Shown piece after piece: positions 58,077 through 64,000 of a DNA stretch of 64,000 bases. The DNA is from Aliivibrio fischeri (GTDB lineage Bacteria > Pseudomonadota > Gammaproteobacteria > Enterobacterales > Vibrionaceae). A model generated the notes under the pieces. The model had not been told where the DNA came from, ran no database searches, and saw only the letters and a program-made list of their open reading frames with translations. The stretch spans positions 161,329 to 225,328 of the forward strand of contig NZ_WOBR01000007.1 of NCBI RefSeq assembly GCF_009727955.1. The letters are read 5' to 3'. A program made the translations under genes and the position numbers. Position 1 is the stretch's first letter. Each line of letters starts with the position of its first letter.

Positions 58077-61000
58077 TTAATTCAAATTTGGACCTAACCA
58101 CTTCTCAGCTTCAAGCATATTCCAACCTTTACGATCGGCATAGCTTTCGGCTTGATCTTGCTGAATCTGAGCAATCGCAAAATAACGAGAATCCGGATGT
58201 GAAAAATACATTCCTGACACAGATGCACCGGGCCACATTGCATAGCTTGATGTTAAAGACATTCCAATAGATTCTTCAACATTCATTAGCTCCCATAAAG
58301 CCCCTTTTTCTGTATGTTCAGGACAAGCTGGGTAACCAGGAGCAGGACGAATACCTTGGTATTTCTCACGGATTAAATCGTCATTTGAAAGTGTCTCATT
58401 AGGAGAGTAACCCCAAATTTCTTTACGTACTTTTTCATGTAAATATTCAGCAAAGGCTTCAGCTAAACGATCAGCCACCGCTTGAATCATGATAGCGTTA
58501 TAATCATCACCATTTGCTTTATATTCATCGGCTAGTTCACGCTCACCAATACCACCAGTTACAGCAAAACCACCGATCCAATCATTTTTATCCGACTCTT
58601 TGGGTGCTATGTAATCTGATAAACAGTAGTTAAAACCTTTCGGCTTCTCCGTTTGTTGTCGCAAATTGTGAAGTACTTTTGCAACTTTAGTGCGTGATTC
58701 ATCAGTATAAACTTCAATATCATCACCAACACTAGAGGCTGGAAATAGCGCACACATTCCACGGGCTTTAAGTAACCCTTCTTTTTCAACTCGATCTAAT
58801 AGATCATTTGCATCTTTAAATAATCGTTTAGCTTCTTCACCTACTTCTTCATGCTCTAAGATCTTTGGGTATTTCCCAACAAGAGACCAAGTCATAAAAA
58901 ATGGGGTCCAATCAATATAATTACGCAATGTTGAAACATCAAAGTCATCAAATATATGTACACCAGGCTTTAGTGGGACAGGAGGTGTATAAGAAGCCCA
59001 ATCAATAGCAACTTTATTCGCTCGTGCAGCCTCTAAAGTTACTGGCTTAGTTCGCGGTTGTTTACGACTATGCTGCTCCCTAACTCGTTCGTAATCAATA
59101 TCTAGCTTCTCAACAAAAGAAGGTTTTAGTTCATTTGAAAGTAATGAAGTACATACACCTACAGCTCGAGAAGCATTATTAACGTACACAACAGGTTGAG
59201 AATAGTTTTGCTCAATTTTTACCGCTGTATGTGCTTTTGAAGTTGTTGCTCCACCAATCAATAATGGTAAATCAAACCCTTGTCGTTCCATCTCTTTAGC
59301 AACATGGACCATTTCATCTAATGATGGGGTTATTAATCCAGATAAACCAATGATGTCTACATTTTCTTCTTTGGCTACTTTCAAGATAGTTTCACAAGAG
59401 ACCATGACACCAAGATCAATTATTTCATAGTTATTGCACTGTAAAACCACACCAACGATATTCTTACCAATATCATGAACATCACCTTTTACCGTTGCTA
59501 AAAGTATTTTACCGTTTGTTGCTCCAACTTCTTTAGACGCATTAATAAACGGTTCTAAATGAGCAACAGCTTGTTTCATTACACGAGCAGACTTTACTAC
59601 TTGAGGAAGGAACATTTTTCCTTCACCAAAAAGATCACCGACGACGTTCATTCCGTCCATCAATGGCCCTTCAATTACTTCTATTGGCTTTTCTGCATTG
59701 ATTCGTGCTTCTTCTGTATCTTCGACAATAAACTCTGTTATCCCCTTCACTAGAGAATGTTCAAGACGTTTTTCAACAGGCCAATCACGCCACTCTAAAG
59801 CTGATTTATCTTCAACTTTACCAACAGCTCGTTCTAAATACTCAGTTGCAATATCAAGTAAACGTTCCGTAGAATCATCTCTACGATTCAGTACTACATC
59901 TTCAACCGCTTCACGCAAATCTTCTGGTACGTTATCGTATATTTCCAACTGTCCTGCATTTACGATACCCATATCCATACCATTTTTAAAACAGTGATAT
60001 AAAAATACGGCATGGATAGCTTCACGAACGTAGTTATTTCCACGGAAAGAAAAAGAGACATTAGAAACACCACCTGAAATCATTGCATGAGGAAGCGTTC
60101 GCTTTATATCACCAACGGCTTCAATAAAGTCTACTGCATAGTTATTATGTTCATCGATACCTGTAGCAACCGCAAAAATATTAGGATCAAAAATAATATC
60201 TTCGGGTGGGAAGCCAACTTCATCAACTAAAATATTGTAGGCATTGGTACAAATTTCAATTTTACGCTCACGAGTGTCAGCTTGGCCGACTTCATCAAAA
60301 GCCATAACGATCACTGCAGCACCATAGCGACGTATTAACTTGGCTTGATGTACAAACTTTTCTTTACCTTCCTTTAAAGAGATTGAATTAACTATCCCCT
60401 TACCTTGAATACACTTTAATCCAGCTTCAATTACTTCCCATTTAGAAGAATCAACCATCACTGGAACTTTAGATATTTCAGGTTCTGATGCACAAAGATT
60501 TAAAAAACGAACCATACATGCTTCGGCATCAAGCATGCCTTCATCCATGTTGATATCGATAATTTGAGCACCATTTTCCACTTGCTCTTGAGCAACACTT
60601 AGTGCTTCGTCATAAAGCTCTTCTTTAATTAAGCGTTTAAAACGTGCAGAGCCAGTAACATTTGTACGTTCACCAACATTAATAAACAAAGACTCTTTTT
60701 CTATTGTTAAAGGCTCTAACCCGGAAAGACGACAAGCGACGGGTAATTCAGGTAATTGTCGAGGTTTCACACCTTCAACAACTAAAGCCATTTGACGAAT
60801 ATGTTCAGGAGTGGTGCCACAACACCCACCAATAAGATTTAAAAATCCGCTGCTTGCCCATTCCGCAACATGCTCAGCCATATCTTCGGGAGATAAATCA
60901 TACTCACCAAATGCATTAGGTAAACCAGCGTTTGGGTGCGCAGAAACATAACATTCAGAAATACGTGAAAGCTCGCTTACATATTCACGTAATTCATCAG

Positions 61001-61757
61001 GACCAAGTGCACAGTTAAGACCAAAAGAAATAGGTTTTACATGTCTTAATGCATTATAAAAAGCTTCTGTTGTTTGTCCCGATAAGGTTCTTCCTGATGC
61101 GTCAGTAATTGTCCCTGAAATCATAACGGGCAAAGTAATATCAAGTTCTTCAAAAACAGACTCGACAGCAAAAGAACACGCTTTGGCATTTAATGTATCA
61201 AAAATAGTTTCGATAAGAATAAGATCTGAGCCACCTCTAATAAGTGCGCGAGTTGACTCTGAATAAGCTTCCACTAATTCATCAAACGATACATTACGAA
61301 AGCCAGGGTCATTTACGTCTGGAGAGATAGAACAGGTTCGGTTTGTTGGTCCAAGCACTCCTGCTACATAACGAGGTTTGTTTGGTGTCTTTTCTGTCCA
61401 TTTATCTGCAACTTCACGAGCAAGCTTTGCTGCTTCAAAGTTAATCTCTTCACTAAGGCTTTCCATATCATAATCAGCCATAGCAATAGTTGTTGCATTA
61501 AAAGTATTAGTTTCAAGGATATCAGCACCAGCTTCCAAATAGGCTTCGTGTATATCTCTTATAATTTGTGGTTGTGAAAGAACTAATAAATCATTGTTAC
61601 CTTTAAGATCACAATGCCATTTATTAAAACGTTCCCCTCTATAATCTTCCTCTTCAAATTTATAACCTTGAATCATGGTGCCCATACCACCATCAATCAA
61701 TAAAATTCGCTCTGAAAGTTGCTTTTCTATTTGTACTTTTATTTTGCTTCCTGCCAC
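58077..61757 (-). CDS. metH: Cobalamin-dependent methionine synthase
   Basis: A 1226-residue MetH (E. coli 1227). Modules in order: homocysteine-binding barrel with zinc ligands (GLNCALG and [10 protein letters not shown]), pterin-binding barrel (about 360-620), four-helix cap and cobalamin-binding domain with DVHDIGKN (lower-axial His761), and the C-terminal AdoMet reactivation domain with [12 protein letters not shown]. It methylates homocysteine to methionine from 5-methyl-tetrahydrofolate using cobalamin. The upstream region has tandem met boxes, so MetJ repression is likely. No accessory gene adjoins. Confidence 0.97.
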   Translation of the reverse strand: MAGSKIKVQIEKQLSERILLIDGGMGTMIQGYKFEEEDYRGERFNKWHCDLKGNNDLLVLSQPQIIRDIHEAYLEAGADILETNTFNATTIAMADYDMESLSEEINFEAAKLAREVADKWTEKTPNKPRYVAGVLGPTNRTCSISPDVNDPGFRNVSFDELVEAYSESTRALIRGGSDLILIETIFDTLNAKACSFAVESVFEELDITLPVMISGTITDASGRTLSGQTTEAFYNALRHVKPISFGLNCALGPDELREYVSELSRISECYVSAHPNAGLPNAFGEYDLSPEDMAEHVAEWASSGFLNLIGGCCGTTPEHIRQMALVVEGVKPRQLPELPVACRLSGLEPLTIEKESLFINVGERTNVTGSARFKRLIKEELYDEALSVAQEQVENGAQIIDINMDEGMLDAEACMVRFLNLCASEPEISKVPVMVDSSKWEVIEAGLKCIQGKGIVNSISLKEGKEKFVHQAKLIRRYGAAVIVMAFDEVGQADTRERKIEICTNAYNILVDEVGFPPEDIIFDPNIFAVATGIDEHNNYAVDFIEAVGDIKRTLPHAMISGGVSNVSFSFRGNNYVREAIHAVFLYHCFKNGMDMGIVNAGQLEIYDNVPEDLREAVEDVVLNRRDDSTERLLDIATEYLERAVGKVEDKSALEWRDWPVEKRLEHSLVKGITEFIVEDTEEARINAEKPIEVIEGPLMDGMNVVGDLFGEGKMFLPQVVKSARVMKQAVAHLEPFINASKEVGATNGKILLATVKGDVHDIGKNIVGVVLQCNNYEIIDLGVMVSCETILKVAKEENVDIIGLSGLITPSLDEMVHVAKEMERQGFDLPLLIGGATTSKAHTAVKIEQNYSQPVVYVNNASRAVGVCTSLLSNELKPSFVEKLDIDYERVREQHSRKQPRTKPVTLEAARANKVAIDWASYTPPVPLKPGVHIFDDFDVSTLRNYIDWTPFFMTWSLVGKYPKILEHEEVGEEAKRLFKDANDLLDRVEKEGLLKARGMCALFPASSVGDDIEVYTDESRTKVAKVLHNLRQQTEKPKGFNYCLSDYIAPKESDKNDWIGGFAVTGGIGERELADEYKANGDDYNAIMIQAVADRLAEAFAEYLHEKVRKEIWGYSPNETLSNDDLIREKYQGIRPAPGYPACPEHTEKGALWELMNVEESIGMSLTSSYAMWPGASVSGMYFSHPDSRYFAIAQIQQDQAESYADRKGWNMLEAEKWLGPNLN

Positions 61758-61810
61758 GGTACAACCTCATCCATAATACGTTTCTGTTACAATCCTATCA
61801 CACATTTTAT

Positions 61811-61826
61811 AGAAATCTAGACGTCT
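61811..61826 (-). promoter_or_regulatory. Tandem MetJ operator (met boxes) upstream of metH
   Basis: Two adjacent 8-base boxes: AGAAATCT (6 of 8 matches) and AGACGTCT (perfect consensus). MetJ with S-adenosylmethionine binds at least two such boxes in tandem. They end 54 bases from the metH start, in the likely promoter zone. Confidence 0.75.
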
Positions 61827-61862
61827 AAAAGCATTTTTATTTCAACAAAATGAAAATAAAAT

Positions 61863-61876
61863 TTGATATTTATCAA
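61863..61876. promoter_or_regulatory. Perfect FNR-type box between metH and the antiporter gene
   Basis: TTGATATTTATCAA matches the FNR consensus TTGAT-N4-ATCAA at every fixed position. It sits within a longer palindrome (ATTTGATA-TT-TATCAAAT, 61861-61878). Its centre is about 70 bases before the antiporter start and 112 from metH; which gene it controls is undecided. Confidence 0.65.
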
Positions 61877-61887
61877 ATAGAGCGGAA

Positions 61888-61903
61888 AATGATATAAATC
61901 ACA
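61888..61903 (+). promoter_or_regulatory. Possible CRP site upstream of the antiporter gene
   Basis: AATGA-TATAAA-TCACA: the right half is a perfect CRP half-site, the left half matches three of five. It overlaps the presumed promoter region of the + strand gene. Weak evidence. Confidence 0.3.
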
Positions 61904-61939
61904 CTTTGTTACATTAAATAAAAATCTAGAGGTTAAGCA

Positions 61940-63217
61940 ATGTCCGTATATAACACACTCTGCTTTCTCGCAGCGGCTGCAATGTTAATCGCATTTTTCA
62001 ATAGTAAAATTGGAAAAATGCAAACAACCATTGCTATTACTGCAGGTTCCATGATGCTTTCATTAGGCATTATCATTGCCGGTCAAAATAACTGGTTTAA
62101 CCTTAGGGAAGTAGCAACTGAGACGTTAACAGATATTAACTTTGAAGATTTTTTATTGAAAGGTATTTTAGGTTTTCTTCTTTTTGCTGGTGGCTTAGGT
62201 ATTAAATTACAAAATTTAAAAGATCAGAAATGGGAAATAACAGTTCTCGCATTAGGTGCTACGCTGTTTTCAACCTTCTTTATCGGTTTTGTTTTATGGG
62301 CAATTTGTAATGTTATTGGGGTTAATTTAGATCTTATTTACTGCTTACTATTTGGCGCATTAATCTCACCAACTGACCCAATAGCCGTTCTTGCTATCGT
62401 TAAAAAGATGAATGCTCCACAAAGAATCTCAACTCAAATTGAAGGCGAATCATTATTCAACGATGGTTTTGGCCTTGTCATTTTTGTAACGCTCTTCACT
62501 ATTGCCTTTGGTAATGAAACACCGACAGTAGGAAGTGTAACGGCATTATTCTTCCAAGAAGCCATTGGTGGCATCGCTTATGGGTTTGTTTTAGGCCTTG
62601 TATTCCATTACCTGATTAGCTCAACTAATGATCACTCAATGGAACTGTTATTAACGATAGGAATACCAACCGCTGGTTATGCTCTTGCGGAAGTGCTTCA
62701 TGTCTCAGGCCCATTAGCAATGGTTGTCTCAGGTATTATGATTGGTAACTGGACTCGATTCATTGGCTTCTCGAAAGAGAGTGAAGACCATTTAGATCAC
62801 TTCTGGGAACTGGTTGATGAGTTTTTAAATGGTGTACTATTCTTATTGATTGGTATGTCCATGTTATTATTTCAATTCCACCAAGAAGACTGGGTATTAA
62901 TGGCGATATCTATTCCGTTAGTACTAGTAAGCCGTTATTTGAGCGTATTCATCTCTTATATTGGATTTAACCGATTCAGAACTTACAATCCATTATCTGT
63001 ACGTATTTTAACTTGGGGCGGATTACGAGGCGGTTTAGCATTAGCAATGGCACTAGCTATTCCCGCAGGGATTATGGTAATTCCTGAAAAAAATATAGAT
63101 GTAAGGGAAATTATTCTAGTTATGACTTATTCCGTCGTTGTTTTTTCAATCTTAGTGCAAGGTTCAACAATTACTCCTATGATTGATAAGGCTAAGAAGC
63201 TGGAAAAAGAAATGTAA
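61940..63217 (+). CDS. Na+/H+ antiporter, CPA1 (NhaP-like) family
   Basis: A 425-residue membrane protein with about 12-13 transmembrane helices. The ion-binding signatures of CPA1 antiporters are visible: SPTDPIAVLAI (TDP motif) and EGESLFNDGFGLVIF (ND motif), and a conserved arginine region LTWGGLRGGLALAMAL. It exchanges cytoplasmic Na+ (or K+) for H+, important for a marine organism. The short C-terminal tail lacks TrkA-C or cNMP domains. AGAGG precedes the ATG by eight bases. It is divergent from metH and monocistronic; a terminator follows. Confidence 0.93.
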   Translation: MSVYNTLCFLAAAAMLIAFFNSKIGKMQTTIAITAGSMMLSLGIIIAGQNNWFNLREVATETLTDINFEDFLLKGILGFLLFAGGLGIKLQNLKDQKWEITVLALGATLFSTFFIGFVLWAICNVIGVNLDLIYCLLFGALISPTDPIAVLAIVKKMNAPQRISTQIEGESLFNDGFGLVIFVTLFTIAFGNETPTVGSVTALFFQEAIGGIAYGFVLGLVFHYLISSTNDHSMELLLTIGIPTAGYALAEVLHVSGPLAMVVSGIMIGNWTRFIGFSKESEDHLDHFWELVDEFLNGVLFLLIGMSMLLFQFHQEDWVLMAISIPLVLVSRYLSVFISYIGFNRFRTYNPLSVRILTWGGLRGGLALAMALAIPAGIMVIPEKNIDVREIILVMTYSVVVFSILVQGSTITPMIDKAKKLEKEM

Positions 63218-63231
63218 AAGTTGAAATTAAC

Positions 63232-63261
63232 AGAGGTACTTACTTTTAGTGCCTCTTTTTA
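63232..63261 (+). terminator. Terminator of the antiporter gene
   Basis: AGAGGTAC (63232-63239) pairs with GTGCCTCT (63249-63256), one G-T wobble, nine-base loop, followed by TTTTTA. Confidence 0.8.
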
Positions 63262-63463
63262 TACCCCCTGCCTCTCAGATCATCAATATAAAAGAATTGA
63301 TATTCTAATATTCAAACGTCAACAACATTAAACCGATAATATCTTCCAAAAGCCATATATCTAATTCTGAATTCAACCGTTATAAATTAAAATTACTAAC
63401 TAGAGCTTTTAAAACAGCTCCAACTATCTAACATTTCATGTTCCTTCATTTCAATCTATATCG
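63262..63463. other. Gene-free AT-rich stretch before the tRNA-like array
   Basis: No reading frame, RNA gene or clear regulatory site is seen. Short words in the right half (such as ctaactagagctttta and ccttcatttc) may be decayed parts of the repeat unit to the right, but the match is too weak to call. Confidence 0.4.
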
Positions 63464-63500
63464 TTCTAAAAAATTAATCTTTAATTAGAGCTTCTTCAAA
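63464..63500 (-). terminator. Decayed copy of the array terminator
   Basis: The bases line up with the intact array terminator at 63795-63828 (shared words AAAAAA, AATCTTT, ATTAG, CTT, TT, then AAATAAGTG), but the stem is broken by substitutions. It directly follows tRNA-like copy 1 on the - strand. Confidence 0.55.
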
Positions 63501-63501
63501 T

Positions 63502-63611
63502 AAGTGGCTACGTTAACGAGACTTTCTATCAACCTTGAAAGCGACACGTCCTCCGACGTGACTGACCGCTAAGCTCTCCAATAAAAAGTCTAACCAACTG
63601 AGCTACCACTT
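63502..63611 (-). pseudogene. tRNA-Asp-like pseudogene, copy 1
   Basis: Read on the - strand, the 110-base unit opens AAGTGGTAGCTCAGTTGGTTAG and closes GTAGCCACTT, so ends pair as an acceptor stem (AAGTGG/CCACTT). The D-stem GCTC/GAGC survives but the D-loop carries a 14-base insert (GACTTTTTATTGGA). The anticodon loop reads CAGTCAC (anticodon GTC, Asp) with A instead of the invariant U33. The T-arm is replaced by CTTTC-loop-GAAAG with a ten-base loop, not TTCRANNC. It has no CCA end. Not a functional tRNA. Confidence 0.75.
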
Positions 63612-63646
63612 CACAATGTCTACTTTCACTCATCCATTTTTTACAT

Positions 63647-63755
63647 CTGTAGCTACGTTAACGGGACTTTCTATCAACCTTGAAAGTGACACGTTCCCCG
63701 ACGTGACTGGCCGCTAAGCTCTCCAATAAAAGCCTAACCAACTGAACTACCACTT
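63647..63755 (-). pseudogene. tRNA-Asp-like pseudogene, copy 2
   Basis: A 109-base relative of copy 1, offset by 145 bases. The D-arm reads TAGTTCAGTTGGTTAG as in tRNA-Asp, again with an insert in the D-loop (one T shorter). The anticodon stem CGGC/GTCG and the loop CAGTCAC (anticodon GTC, A33) are kept. The 3' end reads GTAGCTACAG, so the acceptor pairing seen in copy 1 is lost. No terminator follows on its 3' side; a TTTTTT-poor stretch leads directly into the next unit's 5' flank. Confidence 0.72.
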
Positions 63756-63794
63756 CGCAGTGTCTACTTTCACTCATCCATTTCCCACAAACGT

Positions 63795-63828
63795 AAAAAA
63801 GCCCTAATCTTTCGATTAGGGCTTTTTT
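63795..63828. terminator. Intact Rho-independent terminator inside the tRNA-like array
   Basis: GCCCTAATC (63801-63809) and GATTAGGGC (63814-63822) form a perfect nine-bp stem with a TTTC loop, flanked by AAAAAA and TTTTTT, so it works on both strands. On the - strand it follows copy 3 directly. Confidence 0.92.
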
Positions 63829-63832
63829 AAAT

Positions 63833-63942
63833 AAGTGACTACGTTAACGGGACTTGCTATCAACCTTGAAAGCGAGACGTCCTCTGGCGTAACTGGCCGC
63901 TAAGCTCTCCAATAAAAAGCCTAACCAACTGAACTACCACTT
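63833..63942 (-). pseudogene. tRNA-Asp-like pseudogene, copy 3
   Basis: A 110-base unit offset by 186 bases from copy 2, the extra 41 bases being the terminator. It has the same D-loop insert, D-arm TAGTTCAGTTGGTTAG and acceptor-like ends AAGTGG/TCACTT (one G-T). Its anticodon loop is CAGTTAC, i.e. GTT in place of GTC, again with A33. Only three pairs (GGC/GCC) remain in the anticodon stem. Confidence 0.72.
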
Positions 63943-64000
63943 CGCAGTGTCTATACTTTCACTCATCCATTTTCTACAAACGTAAAAAAGCCCTAATCTT

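Larger units (their letters stand above)
63502..64000 (-). repeat. Tandem repeat array of tRNA-like units, running off the window
   Basis: At least three units share a tRNA-like body and a conserved - strand 5' flank of about 28 bases (ATGGATGAGTGAAAGTAGACA, given here as its core ATGGATGAGTGAAAG...AGACA). The last 19 bases of the window (63982-64000) are the left half of another terminator identical to that at 63801, so a further unit is expected beyond the edge. Confidence 0.8.

Noticed and set aside
63502..63942. Reading the units as functional tRNA-Asp genes
   Set aside because: D-loop insert, A at position 33, no TTCRANNC T-loop and no encoded CCA in any copy.
63502..64000. Reading the repeats as a CRISPR array
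   Set aside because: Units are about 110 bases and similar throughout; there are no short identical repeats separated by unique spacers and no cas genes.

Overview
The window is a low-GC gammaproteobacterial chromosome segment. Gene order (rpoN-hpf-ptsN-rapZ-npr; mreBCD-maf-rng-yhdP-nit-tldD; a complete msh pilus locus ending at csrD; ssb/galU/uvrA) and protein sequences point to the Vibrionaceae. The AT-rich base composition and the tRNA-like pseudogene array at the right end favour Aliivibrio or a close relative; this placement is inference.

Layout. (1) 1-4.1 kb, + strand: the end of rpoN and the nitrogen phosphotransferase operon, then the Mg2+ channel gene mgtE. (2) 4.2-17.0 kb: pmbA (TldE) divergent from yjgA/DarP, then on the - strand the cell-shape/envelope block mreB-mreC-mreD-maf-rng-yhdP-nit-tldD. 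(3) 17.1-35.5 kb, - strand: a complete mannose-sensitive haemagglutinin (MSHA) type IV pilus locus, csrD-mshIJKLMNEGFBACDOPQ. It has pilins, a secretin, a c-di-GMP-binding type extension ATPase and the RNase E targeting factor CsrD. (4) 35.7-37.0 kb: an unrecognised six-helix membrane protein, and ssb. (5) 37.3-49.1 kb, + strand: an eight-gene Wzx/Wzy-type exopolysaccharide operon plus one small hypothetical gene, followed by galU. It lies between ssb and galU-uvrA. (6) 50.4-55.0 kb: uvrA with its own LexA-type box, and a PglL-type O-oligosaccharyltransferase. (7) 55.1-63.2 kb: an alanine-glyoxylate/serine-pyruvate aminotransferase family gene, lysC behind a lysine riboswitch, metH behind tandem MetJ boxes, and a CPA1 Na+/H+ antiporter behind a perfect FNR-type palindrome. 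(8) 63.3-64.0 kb: tandem tRNA-Asp-like pseudogenes with intervening terminators, continuing past the window edge.

How the genes work together. Most of the window is housekeeping DNA in conserved order. Two blocks deal with the cell surface: the MSHA pilus, and the exopolysaccharide locus fed by UDP-glucose from galU. MshE carries the c-di-GMP-binding N-domain, so pilus extension is probably tied to the attachment/biofilm switch. The least ordinary items are the tRNA-like array, a Wzc-like chain-length protein that has lost its nucleotide-binding motifs, the acidic-residue-rich membrane protein beside ssb, and the separation of the SOS genes ssb and uvrA by the polysaccharide locus. I see no CRISPR array, insertion sequence, prophage or functional tRNA/rRNA gene.
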